Source of the DNA: Myxococcaceae bacterium
GTDB taxonomy: Bacteria > Myxococcota_A > Polyangia > Polyangiales > Ga0077539
Length of the DNA: 64,000 nt
Direction of reading: 5' to 3'
NCBI GenBank assembly: GCA_004297725.1
Contig: SCUS01000059.1
Location: 25,367-89,366 of the forward strand
Shown: piece after piece, positions 45,552-54,756 of the stretch
Layout: every line of letters begins with the position of its first letter
Numbering within the stretch: position 1 is the first letter of the stretch
Made by a program: the position numbers and the translations under genes
Notes under the pieces: generated by a model
The model's input: the letters and a program-made list of their open reading frames with translations, nothing else
The model's database searches: none
What the model was told of the DNA's origin: nothing

Positions 45552-45909
45552 GAGCAAGCTCGCATCGTTGTTGACCGGTTCGCAGTCCAAGCTGGCCGGG
45601 TATCTCACCGAAAACAAGATTGACCCGGCCCGCATTCTCGTCGCTTCCAAGCAGATCGAGACCCTGCAGCCGGAAGACCGCGCCATCCGTCTCGCCAAGC
45701 GCCAGACCCGCGGCAAGGAAGACGACGCCGCCAAGGCCGCCAAGGCCAAGCGCGCCCGCACCGGCCGCCCGGTGACCCTGCCCGGCCTCACCAAGGCCCT
45801 CAAGGGCGAGTCGCTCTCCGGCCCGTACAAGCTGCGCGTCCTCCGCGCGGTGGCCCGCATCGCCGAGCAGAAGAAGCTCGCGGCGCCGGAGCTCAGCAAC
45901 CTCTTCTAG
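45550..45909 (+). CDS. Small basic conserved-looking protein
   Basis: A 119-residue protein with a strong ribosome site (GAGGAG, seven bases before ATG 45550). It has a Lys/Arg/Ala-rich centre (KRQTRGKEDDAAKAAKAKRA) between an N-terminal helical part and a C-terminal helical part (SGPYKLRVLRAVARIAEQKK). Nearly all lysines use AAG and the codon choice is strongly biased, as in highly expressed genes. Nucleic-acid binding is plausible but unproven; no family is recognised. A hairpin with a TTCG loop follows its stop. Confidence 0.75.
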   Translation: MSKLASLLTGSQSKLAGYLTENKIDPARILVASKQIETLQPEDRAIRLAKRQTRGKEDDAAKAAKAKRARTGRPVTLPGLTKALKGESLSGPYKLRVLRAVARIAEQKKLAAPELSNLF

Positions 45910-45935
45910 ACCGCAGCGTCCCCGCGGGCGCCTCT

Positions 45936-45953
45936 CCCCTCCTTCGGGGGGGG
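45936..45953 (+). terminator. UUCG-tetraloop hairpin after the small basic gene
   Basis: CCCCTCC (45936-45942), loop TTCG and GGGGGGG (45947-45953) form a 7-bp stem with one G-U pair, 27 bases after the stop. The UUCG loop is exceptionally stable, but there is no T-run, so termination would be weak or Rho-assisted. Confidence 0.35.
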
Positions 45954-46058
45954 GGTTGGTGTCCCTCCGCCCCGCCGACCTCCTCTTCTCCCCTCCCTCG
46001 TGCCCATTGCGCTGCCTCGACGCGTACACGCCCGGCGTGTTACCGCGAAGGCACCGCC

Positions 46059-47414
46059 ATGACCGCTGCGCACCGGCTCTCCGCCCGCACTGACGTCGGT
46101 CGACGTCGCGAACACAACGAGGACACCTTCCGCTGCGACACGGCCCTCGGGCTGTACATCGTGGCCGACGGGATGGGCGGGCACGCGGCCGGCGAGGTGG
46201 CCTCCGCGATGGCCTCGCAGCGCGTCGCCGCCGAGGTCGAGCGCGGCCGTAGCATGATCGACGCCCTCGCCCGGCAAGACCCGGGGGTGCGCCCCGACGA
46301 CGTGAAGCTGATGCTCGCCAACGCCGTGCGCGCGGCCAACGCGGAGGTGTGGTCCGCCGCGCAGGCCAACTCCGCCAGACGGGGCATGGGCACCACGCTC
46401 ACGGCGATGCTGGTGGTCGGTCGGCGGTGCTTCCTCGCGCACGTGGGCGACTCCCGGGCCTACCTGATCCGCGGCGCCGAGGTGCGGCGGCTCACGGAGG
46501 ATCACTCGGTGGTCAACGAGCTGCGCCGCCGGGGAAAGCTCACCCAGGAGGCGCTCTCGAAGGTCGCCCACAAGAACGCCATCACCCGCGCGGTCGGGGT
46601 CTTCGAGAACGTGGAGGTCGACACCTTCCACATCCTGGCGGCGCCGGGCGACCGCTTCGTGCTGTGCAGCGACGGGCTGCACCGCTACCTCGACACCGAC
46701 GACGCGCTGCGCCCGCTGCTGGAGGGCGTCACCGAGGAGGCGGCCACGCAGCGGCTCATCGACTACGCCAACGAGTGCGGCGGCGCGGACAACGTCACCG
46801 CCGTGGTGGTCACGCTGCCCGACGAGGACACCCGGCAGCGGGTGGTGGCCGAGCTCACGCGCTCGTACGCGACGCTCTCGGCGCTGCCGTTCTTCCGGCA
46901 CCTGGAGCCGAGGGAGATCCTGGTGCTGCAGGCCGCGGCGAAGGTGCGCGACGTCGAGCCGGGCCTGGAGGTGGTGCGCGAGGGAGAGCCCGGGGAGGCG
47001 ATGTTCCTGATCGTGCAGGGCAGGTGCGTGGTGAAGAAGGGCGAGATGGAGATCGCCCGCCTCGGGCCGGGGGAGCACTTCGGCGAGATGGCCCTGGTGG
47101 AGCTGGCGCCGCGCAGCGCGACGGTGGTGGCCGAGGACGACACGCGGCTGCTGGAGATCGCCCGGGCGGACTTCTTCCGCGTGCTGCGCGAGTCCAGCGA
47201 CACCGCCGTGAAGATGCTCTGGAACATCGTGTCGGTGCTGGCGGCGCGGCTGAGAGAGACCTCGTCGCAGCTCGGCGAGGCGCGCGAGCAGCTCGTGGCC
47301 GACGACCTCACCGCGCAGCTCTTCGACGAGTACCCCGGCGTGGTGGGCCGGGACACCATGCCCGCCATTCCCGCCATCACCGGCATGCCGCGCGGCGGAA
47401 CCTTTCCTCGGTAG
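46059..47414 (+). CDS. PP2C-type protein phosphatase fused to a cyclic-nucleotide-binding domain
   Basis: A 451-residue protein. The phosphatase domain (to about residue 255) has the metal-binding motifs HNEDTF, VADGMGGHAAGE, GMGTTLTAML, HVGDSRAYL, LCSDGLHRYL and GGADNVTAVVV, all intact. A cNMP-binding domain follows (about 275-375): FFRHLEPREI, EGEPGEAMFLIVQG and PGEHFGEMALVELAPRSATVVA, the phosphate-binding cassette. It would dephosphorylate Ser/Thr kinase targets under cyclic-nucleotide control. It is the only PP2C in a window with several kinases. Confidence 0.94.
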   Translation: MTAAHRLSARTDVGRRREHNEDTFRCDTALGLYIVADGMGGHAAGEVASAMASQRVAAEVERGRSMIDALARQDPGVRPDDVKLMLANAVRAANAEVWSAAQANSARRGMGTTLTAMLVVGRRCFLAHVGDSRAYLIRGAEVRRLTEDHSVVNELRRRGKLTQEALSKVAHKNAITRAVGVFENVEVDTFHILAAPGDRFVLCSDGLHRYLDTDDALRPLLEGVTEEAATQRLIDYANECGGADNVTAVVVTLPDEDTRQRVVAELTRSYATLSALPFFRHLEPREILVLQAAAKVRDVEPGLEVVREGEPGEAMFLIVQGRCVVKKGEMEIARLGPGEHFGEMALVELAPRSATVVAEDDTRLLEIARADFFRVLRESSDTAVKMLWNIVSVLAARLRETSSQLGEAREQLVADDLTAQLFDEYPGVVGRDTMPAIPAITGMPRGGTFPR

Positions 47415-47425
47415 TGAGCGGTCGG

Positions 47426-48970
47426 ATGAGGGTCGTCGCGGTCGCGCTGCTCGCGGGTCTCCTGGCGTCGTCGTGCGCCAACGTCGAGTGCTCGTTCAAC
47501 TCCGACTGCGGCGAGCACGCGCGCTGCGAGCTCAACCGCTGCATGCGCGACTGCCTCGAAGACCGCGACTGCGAAGGCGGGGCGACGTGCAACCCCAACG
47601 GGTACTGCATCAAGCCGAGCCCGACGGATGACCGCCCGGAGGTCGGCGACACGCCCGTCGTGGTCGATCGAGGGAGCGAGCCGCTGGACGTAGGGACCGA
47701 CGCGGGCTTCGACGCGGGCTTCGATGTCGGGACCGACGTGGGCTTCGACGTGGGCTTCGACGTGGGCTTCGATGCCGGGACCGACGTGGGCTTCGATGTC
47801 GGAAGAGACATCGGGACCGACGTGGGCTTCGACGTGGGCTTCGATGTCGGAAGAGACATCGGGACCGACGTGGGCTTCGACGCGGGCATGGCGGACGCCC
47901 CGGTCGGACCGGCGGCGGTGGGCGTCTACGAATACACCGCGGTGCGGCCCGGAACGCTGGTGGCCCCGGTCGCCGCGGCGTGGCATCCGGGCGGCGGGTA
48001 CGCGCTGATCCTGTCGGCGAGCAATACGGTCTTCCGCTATGACGCCGCGGCGGGGACGGTGGTCCAGGTCGGGTCCGTGGGCTCGACCGTCTCCTGGCGG
48101 GGGGTGTCGTTCACGCCCGATGGTTCGCGCGCGCTGCTTCTCGGCAACACCGGGTCGGGAGCCACCGCCCGAGGGCGCATCTTCGTCTGGGACCACGCCA
48201 CCGCGATGATCGCCGAGCGCAGCACGGAGACCTACTCGCCCGGCACCTACCAGTCCCTGCGCTGGTCTCCCGACGGCCGCCGCGCGGTGCTGCTGGGCTC
48301 GGGGACGAGCTCGCTCATCGTCTGGCGCTACGCCGCCGACGGCACCCGCGCGGGCGTGCTGGTGGGCTACGGCCTGGCGCCGAGCACGGGCTGCAGCGAC
48401 GTGGCGTGGGTGACCGACGGCTTCGGCGACCCCGCCCTCTCCATCGTCTGCGGAACCAACACGGCGCAGATCCTCTCGGTGACCGCGATCGACTCGGCGT
48501 CGCCGACCGTCAGGTCCGTGGCGAGCGCCGGAGCGATCGGCAACGTCGCCCGCATCGCCGCGCGCCCGCAGGGCGACGTCGCGCTGACGGTGGGCTACTC
48601 GGGGCAGCGGCTCTACCGCTACCGCGACGGGGTCTGGGCGGTGGGCTTCAGCTCGCCGCAGGTCCTCGGCGCCTTCGGGGTGTCGTTCTCTTCGGACGGG
48701 GCGCGGGCCCTGGCCTTCGGGGGCTACGGGCGCGCTTACGAGTACCGGTATGAGCTCTTCACGCCCGACGCCATCACCGACGTCAGGATGCCCGACCTCG
48801 CGGCGGCGCCGTACGCCCAGCCGTCCAGCGCGCAGCTCAACGACGTCGCGTGGCGCCCCGGCTGCCACGAGGGCCTCGCGGTCGGCGGCTCGAACACCCT
48901 CTCCGGCCCGACGGCCTTCGTGGCGTACTTCCGCGTGCAGACAGGCGTCCGCTGCGACAACGGGATGTGA
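47426..48970 (+). CDS. Beta-propeller lipoprotein with tetrapeptide repeat linker
   Basis: A 514-residue lipoprotein: signal and lipobox ASSC (Cys17), a Cys-rich segment (CSFNSDCGEHARCELNRC), a long linker of D-V/A-G-F/T units (about residues 88-155), then seven or so WD40-like blades with FTPDGSRALLLG, WSPDGRRAVLLG and FSSDGARALAFG motifs. It is probably anchored in the outer membrane with the propeller exposed. A GTG at 47414 could add four residues and would overlap the phosphatase stop. The function of the propeller is unknown. Confidence 0.82.
   Translation: MRVVAVALLAGLLASSCANVECSFNSDCGEHARCELNRCMRDCLEDRDCEGGATCNPNGYCIKPSPTDDRPEVGDTPVVVDRGSEPLDVGTDAGFDAGFDVGTDVGFDVGFDVGFDAGTDVGFDVGRDIGTDVGFDVGFDVGRDIGTDVGFDAGMADAPVGPAAVGVYEYTAVRPGTLVAPVAAAWHPGGGYALILSASNTVFRYDAAAGTVVQVGSVGSTVSWRGVSFTPDGSRALLLGNTGSGATARGRIFVWDHATAMIAERSTETYSPGTYQSLRWSPDGRRAVLLGSGTSSLIVWRYAADGTRAGVLVGYGLAPSTGCSDVAWVTDGFGDPALSIVCGTNTAQILSVTAIDSASPTVRSVASAGAIGNVARIAARPQGDVALTVGYSGQRLYRYRDGVWAVGFSSPQVLGAFGVSFSSDGARALAFGGYGRAYEYRYELFTPDAITDVRMPDLAAAPYAQPSSAQLNDVAWRPGCHEGLAVGGSNTLSGPTAFVAYFRVQTGVRCDNGM
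47687..47887 (+). repeat. Tandem 12-bp repeats encoding DVGF/DAGF
   Basis: About 17 degenerate 12-base units (consensus GACGTGGGCTTC) within the propeller lipoprotein gene. A higher-order block including GTCGGAAGAGACATCGGGAC occurs twice. It encodes the Asp/Gly-rich spacer after the lipobox. Confidence 0.9.
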
Positions 48971-48981
48971 GCCCCCCCCCA

Positions 48982-49365
48982 ATGGCTGATCCACCCTCCA
49001 AGCCCGGCAACAACCCCTTCGCGAAGCTCGCGGCGCTGCGCGGGTCGCTCCCCCTCGGGGAGCCCAAGGGGCCCGCGGCGCAGGCCCCGGTGGAGCCCGT
49101 CGACCCGGTGGCGGCGCTGCTCTCCCGCAAGGTCGTGGTGAGGCGAGAGCGCAAGGGCCGCGGCGGCAAGACCGTCACGGTGGTGCAGTGGCCCGACGGG
49201 GCGGAGGCCGCCGCGCTCGACGCCCTCGCGAGGGAGCTGCGCAAGGGACTCGGCACCGCGGCGCAGCGGGAGGAGACCTCCATCGCGGTGCAGGGCGACA
49301 TCGCCGACCGCGTCGCCGCGTGGCTGGCGGGGCGGGGCGCGGCGCGCATCGTGCGAGGCGACTGA
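48982..49365 (+). CDS. SUI1/YciH-family translation initiation factor
   Basis: A 127-residue protein. The C-terminal part (RRERKGRGGKTVTVVQWPDG, then ELRKGLGTA and GDIADRVAAWLAGRG) matches the SUI1/eIF1 fold of bacterial YciH. YciH acts on the 30S subunit in discrimination of start codons, mainly under stress. The N-terminal 45 residues are disordered, rich in Pro and Ala. A run of nine C just before the ATG is unusual. It sits 11 bases after the propeller gene on the same strand. Confidence 0.9.
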   Translation: MADPPSKPGNNPFAKLAALRGSLPLGEPKGPAAQAPVEPVDPVAALLSRKVVVRRERKGRGGKTVTVVQWPDGAEAAALDALARELRKGLGTAAQREETSIAVQGDIADRVAAWLAGRGAARIVRGD

Positions 49366-49405
49366 GGCGCTTGCCAGCGCGGCGCGGCGGCGCAACGATC
49401 GCAGC

Positions 49406-49831
49406 GTGACAGCCCATCAGCGACAGGAACTCGATCAACGTCTGACCCTGCTCGCGGGGTGGTGCGGCGCGTCCTGCGCGTTCGTGCTCGACACCACCGG
49501 GCAGGACTACGGCGCGTCGAGCCCGCTGCCCGACGGGTGGCAGGCGCTCGCCGAGGCGGCGGTCCCGCTGGTGATCGAGGCCACGCGAGAGCGCCCGCTG
49601 CGCAGGGGCGGTCACCTGCACCTGCTGCGCAGCGTCGAGCCGCCCTTCGCCGCGGCGGAGTCCTTCGCGGGGGTCTACATGGTGCTGCTGCTCTTCGACG
49701 AGCCCTTCGCGGCGGCGGATGTGAGCGCGCTGGTGCGCCGCGCGCTGCCGGAGATCGAGGCGCTCACCGTCGCGCTCCCGCCGCCCGATCCGACGAGGGT
49801 GGCGCGCATCGCCGACGGGCGCGCAGGCTGA
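49406..49831 (+). CDS. Hypothetical protein
   Basis: A 141-residue protein starting with GTG 49406. The sequence alternates helices and strands (SCAFVLDTTGQDYGAS, VYMVLLLFDEPFAAADVSAL) as in small Roadblock/GAF-like sensory folds, but no motif is decisive. There is no signal peptide. It is next to the SUI1 gene, 40 bases away, and may be in the same transcript. Confidence 0.6.
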   Translation: MTAHQRQELDQRLTLLAGWCGASCAFVLDTTGQDYGASSPLPDGWQALAEAAVPLVIEATRERPLRRGGHLHLLRSVEPPFAAAESFAGVYMVLLLFDEPFAAADVSALVRRALPEIEALTVALPPPDPTRVARIADGRAG

Positions 49832-49844
49832 GGGTCGGGCGGCG

Positions 49845-50894
49845 CTACGGCCGCCGCGCGTCGACCGTGAGCGTGTAGGGGAACTCCACCGTCGGCGCGG
49901 GCCGCACCGTCACCTGGAGGAACCACGTCGACGCCCTCGCCGCCCTCGGCAGCGTGACCGTCGGGCAGCCGTCGGTCATGGTCACCGTCGCCCCGGGCAC
50001 CGCCACCGGCACGTCCGTCAGCGCGGGGGGCGTCGCGATGTCGGAGCGGAGCATCGAGAGCGAGAGCCCCGCAGGGCAGGTGGCGCCGTTGCGGGGCGTC
50101 ACCGTCGCGGTGATGGCGTCACCCTCCGCCGCGTCGAAGCTGAACATGTCCAGGTCGCATCCGCCCACGGTCCCCGTCACCGGGAACATCTGCAACGGCG
50201 CGCCCGCCGCCGGTCGCAGCAGCATCGCGTTGACGTAGTCGTCGTTGGCGACGCCCGCCTCGCTCGCCATCGCGCGGGAGAGCACCTTGTGGCAGCGCAC
50301 GCACTCCACCTCGGACTGCGGCCTCGCGTCGTCGCAGGGCTCGCCGTGCTCGATGGTGCCGTTGCCGCAGACCGGGCGCACCACGGTGACGGCGTAGGCC
50401 GCGCCGCCGCGCACCTTGCTGTCGATGCCGATGAGGTGCACCCCGTCGGTCACCGGGCGGAAGGAGAAGTGCTCGCTGCGCCCTGCGCCGCAGAGGTCCG
50501 ACGCGCCGGCGGTCGAGCACTGGAGCGTGGTGCAGACGGGCAGCACGTAGATCGCCGGGTCGGCGTCGGGCGTCACCGGGTCGATGTGGAAGTGCCAGGT
50601 CTCCCCGGGGTGCATGTTCACCGCGAAGAAGCCCTCGTTGCCCGGCAGGTCGCTGCCCGTGCAGGCCGCGAACTCGCGGTACTGGTCGCCGAGGCCGTTG
50701 GTGTCGACCTGCACCACGCGCTGCAGCGCGGGCTGCACCACCGGGACGGAGGAGGGGTTCTCGCAGCGGTCGGCGAGCGTGATGCCCGCGGCGTTCTGCT
50801 GGTAGAGCTCGGGGTCGAAGACCACGCAGTCGCCGAGCGCGAGCGCCCCGAGGAGCGCGATGCGAGGCCGTCGGGCGTTGGGGTGGCGTCTCAT
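49845..50894 (-). CDS. Secreted Cys-rich protein with myxobacterial CGNG motif
   Basis: A 349-residue exported protein with an N-terminal signal (ALLGALALGDC) and a beta-rich body. CGNGTIEHGEPCDD is the motif of the DUF4215/Myxo_disulf repeats found in many myxobacterial surface proteins, here in one copy. The C-terminal part resembles pre-peptidase beta-sandwiches (FPYTLTVDARR). An in-frame GTG at 50903 overlaps the stop of the kinase gene (GTGA), so the true start may be there and the two genes coupled. Role unknown. Confidence 0.75.
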   Translation of the reverse strand: MRRHPNARRPRIALLGALALGDCVVFDPELYQQNAAGITLADRCENPSSVPVVQPALQRVVQVDTNGLGDQYREFAACTGSDLPGNEGFFAVNMHPGETWHFHIDPVTPDADPAIYVLPVCTTLQCSTAGASDLCGAGRSEHFSFRPVTDGVHLIGIDSKVRGGAAYAVTVVRPVCGNGTIEHGEPCDDARPQSEVECVRCHKVLSRAMASEAGVANDDYVNAMLLRPAAGAPLQMFPVTGTVGGCDLDMFSFDAAEGDAITATVTPRNGATCPAGLSLSMLRSDIATPPALTDVPVAVPGATVTMTDGCPTVTLPRAARASTWFLQVTVRPAPTVEFPYTLTVDARRP

Positions 50895-50899
50895 GGTGT

Positions 50900-52438
50900 T
50901 CACCGCCGGAGGTAGGGGTTCTCTTCGATCGCGGGCTGCGCCGGCGCGGTGGTGCCGGGGCGCGGGGCGGGGCGCTCGGGTCGCCGTGGCGCCCGTGCCG
51001 GGGTGGGCGCGGCGACGGCCCGCGGGGCCGCCACGGACGCGTCGGGCACGACCGGCTCGGGGGCGACGACGGCCGCCGGAACGGTGGCCTCGACGGGCGC
51101 CGCGAGGGGGAGGGACACGGGCGTCGGGACGGGCGCGGGCGCGGCGGGGCGCACGTTGGGGGAGGGGACCTCGGGCGTGCGGCCCAGCGCCAGACCGACG
51201 GCCACCGCGAGCGCGCCCGCGGAGAGCCCCAGCACCGGGACGACCCAGGTCTTGCGGCGGGGCGGCGGCGACACCACCGGGTCGGTCTGCACCGCGGCCG
51301 GGGGCGCGGCGGCCGGAGCGCGGTGGCCGTGCGAGGACACCTCGATGGCGGGGATGCTGCGGCTGTCGCCCACCCTCGCGGGGGTGCGCACGAAGTCCGT
51401 CGGCCCGGTGCCGAGCTCGTCGAGGGCGTTGCGGCCGCGAGGGGCGGAGGTGGAGCCCCGGGCGTGGTCGCGGATGAGCGCCCGCCGCGCGGCGAACTCG
51501 TCGCTGAAGGTGGCGCGCAGCACGTCGGAGACCTCGTGGGTGCTCGCGAGCAGGCCCGCCGCGGAGGCCGCGGACTCCAGCGCGTCGGCCATGGCGCGGG
51601 CGCTCTCCCAGCGGCGCTCGAGCGGGCGCTCGAGGGCCTTCATGCACACCGCGTCGAGCGAGGCGGGAACCTCCGGGACGATGCTGCTCGGGGGCTTGAT
51701 CTCCGCGGCCATGACCTGCATGAGCGCGCCGACCTCCATCTCCGCGTGGAAGAGCCTCGCGTGGGTGAGCGCCTCCCAGAGCACGATGCCCATCGCGAAC
51801 ACGTCGGCGCGCCGGTCGGCCGGGGCCGCCGAGACCTGCTCCGGGGACATGTACGAGGGCTTGCCCTTGATGAGCCCCGGGCGCGACGCGACGATGCGAG
51901 AGGCCGCCAGGGCGATGCCGAAATCCGTGATGCGGCCGACGCCGTCGGCGCCGACCATGATGTTCTGCGGGGAGACGTCGCGGTGCACGATGCCGAGGGG
52001 GTTGCCCTCGTCGTCGGTGAGCTCGTGCGCGGCGTGAAGCCCGGCGAGCGCGTCGAGGATCACCCGGATCGCCGCCCTGGTGCGCTCTCTCCAGGGGAGC
52101 GCCGCGGTGGCGGAGAGCAGCCGCGCCAGGGTGACCCCGTCGATGTAGTCCATCACGAGGTAGAAGCCTCGCGAGCTGTGGCACACGTCGACGATGGGCA
52201 CCGCGTTGGGGTGGTGGATGCGCGCCGCGATGCGGGCCTCGTCGAGGAGCATCCCGACGAACTCGGTCTCCTCCGCGAGGTGCGGGTGCATCACCTTGAT
52301 GGCGTACAGCCGCTGGAAGCCGCCCGCCCCGGGCAGCCTCGCCAGGTGCACGCTCCCCATGCCGCCGCGCGCCAGAGGCGCGATGAGCTCGTAACGGTCG
52401 AGCATCTCCCGCTCAGGTGTCGCAGTCTCGTCGGTCAT
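50900..52438 (-). CDS. Membrane Ser/Thr protein kinase
   Basis: A 512-residue kinase with a full Hanks domain: ARGGMGSVHLA loop, YAIKVM, HRDVSPQN, DFGIALAAS, SYMSPEQ and ADVFAMGIVLWEALT. A linker leads to one membrane helix (about residues 387-408, VVPVLGLSAGALAVAVGLAL) and a Pro/Ala/Val-rich periplasmic tail without a recognisable sensor domain. It is flanked on the same strand by a secreted Cys-rich protein (downstream, probably coupled) and a TPR-like secreted protein (upstream). Confidence 0.93.
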   Translation of the reverse strand: MTDETATPEREMLDRYELIAPLARGGMGSVHLARLPGAGGFQRLYAIKVMHPHLAEETEFVGMLLDEARIAARIHHPNAVPIVDVCHSSRGFYLVMDYIDGVTLARLLSATAALPWRERTRAAIRVILDALAGLHAAHELTDDEGNPLGIVHRDVSPQNIMVGADGVGRITDFGIALAASRIVASRPGLIKGKPSYMSPEQVSAAPADRRADVFAMGIVLWEALTHARLFHAEMEVGALMQVMAAEIKPPSSIVPEVPASLDAVCMKALERPLERRWESARAMADALESAASAAGLLASTHEVSDVLRATFSDEFAARRALIRDHARGSTSAPRGRNALDELGTGPTDFVRTPARVGDSRSIPAIEVSSHGHRAPAAAPPAAVQTDPVVSPPPRRKTWVVPVLGLSAGALAVAVGLALGRTPEVPSPNVRPAAPAPVPTPVSLPLAAPVEATVPAAVVAPEPVVPDASVAAPRAVAAPTPARAPRRPERPAPRPGTTAPAQPAIEENPYLRR

Positions 52439-52470
52439 CGGAGGTACTCGCTACGGCTCCCGCGCGGCCG

Positions 52471-53481
52471 CTAGAAAGACCGTACCACCCCGACCTGGAG
52501 CCCACCATCTCTCAGTCCCAGCGAGGGCGCGGTGCGAAGCCATGAGCGCTCCGCCCCCCGGCCCGACCACTCGGTGAAGAAGACGCCCACCACCGCGGTC
52601 GCCACGCCCAGCGCGGCCGTGCTGGCGATGAGCACGTCGGTGCGCACCTCGCGCGAGGCGCCGTCGTGGTAGCCGGCCTCGGTGGGGCTCTGCACATAGG
52701 CGTCGCGGGCGGAGAGCGTGTCGAGGCCCGACCACACCAGCACCCCGGCGCTGGCGGCGGTGGCGGCGAGGCCGATCCAGAAGACCAGCGGTGGGAGCGG
52801 GCGCTGCCTGGGGCGCACCACCGGGGGGGTGGGCAGCGGCGGGAGGACCGCGAGGACGGGCGCTGGAGGCGGAGGGGTCACCGCGGGCGTCGGGGCCGGC
52901 GGCGGAGCGGGCTCCGGGGGAGGGGCGTCGAGGGAGAGCTCGACGCTCTGCCCGGCGGCGCATTCGAGCGAGCGGGAGCGCGTCCCCCGGTTGGCCCAGC
53001 GGGTCTCCAGCGTGCGGGGCCCGGGCTCGACGAAGAAGGCGTGGGACTCCCCGGTGCCGTCGCCGACCGCGAGGCGGTCGACGGTGACGGTGCACCCGGG
53101 GGAGCAGGTGACGTGCACCCGGGTGAGCCTCGGGGCGGCCTCGGCGAGCACCGCGTCGGCGAGCTGGGCGCTCTGCGGGTCGGCCGCGTCGCGGGAGCGG
53201 GCGCGCAGGCTCAGGGTGGCGGCGCGCACCGCGTGGCCGGCGGCCTGGTGGCTACGGATGGCGCTGCGCAGCGCGGCGGGGGAGGGGGCGGAGTGGTCGG
53301 CGATCTCGAAGAACTCCGCGGCCCGGGCGTACTCGCGCGCCAGCTGGAGCCGCTGCCCCTCCTGGAAGGCCGCGGCGGCGGCGTTGACGTCGGTGACGTC
53401 GCCAGGGGGAGGGGGAGGGCCTTCCTGCGCGGCGGCCAGCGGGGTCACGAGCATCAGCGTGAGGCAGATGGCGAGGCGCAT
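52471..53481 (-). CDS. Secreted TPR-like protein with PEGA-like domain and membrane helices
   Basis: A 336-residue exported protein: signal peptide (ending LAAAQ), a TPR-like helical region (FQEGQRLQLAREYARAAEFF), a PEGA-like beta region (RVHVTCSPGCTVTVDRLAVG), a Pro-rich linker, and two hydrophobic helices near the C-terminus (FWIGLAATAASAGVLVWSGL and LIASTAALGVATAVVGVFF). This layout recurs at 61526-62356, also beside a Ser/Thr kinase. It is likely a periplasmic partner or accessory of the kinase at 50900. Confidence 0.82.
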   Translation of the reverse strand: MRLAICLTLMLVTPLAAAQEGPPPPPGDVTDVNAAAAAFQEGQRLQLAREYARAAEFFEIADHSAPSPAALRSAIRSHQAAGHAVRAATLSLRARSRDAADPQSAQLADAVLAEAAPRLTRVHVTCSPGCTVTVDRLAVGDGTGESHAFFVEPGPRTLETRWANRGTRSRSLECAAGQSVELSLDAPPPEPAPPPAPTPAVTPPPPAPVLAVLPPLPTPPVVRPRQRPLPPLVFWIGLAATAASAGVLVWSGLDTLSARDAYVQSPTEAGYHDGASREVRTDVLIASTAALGVATAVVGVFFTEWSGRGAERSWLRTAPSLGLRDGGLQVGVVRSF

Positions 53482-53573
53482 CGGAGTTGTAGTCAGCGTA
53501 ACGCATCCCCGCAGGGGCGGAACCCGTCAGTTGTTCGACCGCCCCCAGGGCAGTGGGGTAACGGACACCCTCC

Positions 53574-54734
53574 ATGCGCGGCACCCAGTCTGGCGGGCTC
53601 CTGTTGCTGTTGGCCCTCGGGTGCTCGCCTCGCAACACGCCCCGGGACAGCGGTCCGAGGCACAGCGTCGCCGCCCCGGTGGACGCGGGCTCCATGGTGG
53701 TGCGCGTCGACCCGGAGCCCGACGCGGGCGCTCCTCCGGCCCCGTCGCCCCGCCCTGAGGCCGTGCGCCTCACCCTGGTGCAGCTCACCGGGGCCGCCAC
53801 GCTGGACAGCTCCCTCCGGCTCTCCGGGCGCGACGCCGACGCGGGGGTCGGGGCCGCCGCGGTGGGGCAGTCGATCATGCCGGGTGACTCGCTGCTGGTC
53901 TCGGGCCCTGGAGGCGCCACGCTCGCGGTGCAGCCCGGGGGGCGGATTACCCTGCATGGTAACAGCGTGGCCGAGGCCGCCGGTCACGAGGGGGCGTCGC
54001 TGGTGCTGAGCCTGGGCGTGGCGACCCTGGAGGTTCCTGCGCTCAGCGCCGACGCGGTGCGGGTCGACACGCCGGCGGGGCGGGTGATCGTCAGCGCCGG
54101 GGGCTGCACCGTGGCGGTGGCCGACGACGGGAGCACCTTCGTCGCGGCGTCCGGGGAGGGCGTCACCGTGTGGCCCTCGCCCCCTGCGCCACCCGCGCGG
54201 GCCACGAGGCTGACGCCCGCGCAGGTCGCGGCGCTCCGCCGGCAGACGCCCGAGCACCCGGTGCTGCTCGACGTGGAGATCCAGGAGCTCGACGCGGTGC
54301 TGCGGCCGGTGGCCAGCCGGGCGCTGCGCTCGGGGGAGCGGGTGCTGTTCAGCCCGCTGGGTGCGGTCGCGCCCACGCCGAGGCCGCTGGCGGCGGCGGC
54401 GCGCGACGAGGCCGCGGCGGTGGCGGCGCTGCAGCGCTGGGCCGAGGCGCGGCGGCCCAACGTGGTGGCCATCGGGGTGCTCTCCCGGGCTGGCGCGGCG
54501 GACGTGGCGGACATCAACGCGGCGCTCATCCGGCTGAGGGCGAGCGGGGCGTCGCTCGGGGAGGAGACCCGCGGGCGCGTCGCGTCGCAGCTCTCGCTGG
54601 CGCTGGGGCGGCTGGCGGCTCGCTCCCGGCGGGGGAGGGACCTCGCGGTGCGGGGCGGCGACGTGACGGCGCTGGTGCAGATGGCGCGCTTCGAGGCGCT
54701 GAGGGACGAGGCTCGCGCGCTGCCGACGCCGTAG
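53574..54734 (+). CDS. FecR-like domain lipoprotein
   Basis: A 386-residue lipoprotein with lipobox LALGC (Cys17) and an Asp/Pro linker. A FecR-type beta region follows (SGPGGATLAVQPGGRITLHG through VRVDTPAGRVIVSAGG, with the characteristic VxTPxG), and then a helical C-terminal half rich in Ala and Arg. FecR domains here are probably structural and not part of iron signalling, as no sigma factor is next to it. It is divergent from the TPR-like gene. Confidence 0.75.
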   Translation: MRGTQSGGLLLLLALGCSPRNTPRDSGPRHSVAAPVDAGSMVVRVDPEPDAGAPPAPSPRPEAVRLTLVQLTGAATLDSSLRLSGRDADAGVGAAAVGQSIMPGDSLLVSGPGGATLAVQPGGRITLHGNSVAEAAGHEGASLVLSLGVATLEVPALSADAVRVDTPAGRVIVSAGGCTVAVADDGSTFVAASGEGVTVWPSPPAPPARATRLTPAQVAALRRQTPEHPVLLDVEIQELDAVLRPVASRALRSGERVLFSPLGAVAPTPRPLAAAARDEAAAVAALQRWAEARRPNVVAIGVLSRAGAADVADINAALIRLRASGASLGEETRGRVASQLSLALGRLAARSRRGRDLAVRGGDVTALVQMARFEALRDEARALPTP

Positions 54735-54756
54735 CGCCGTCAGCGCGCGCTGCGGG

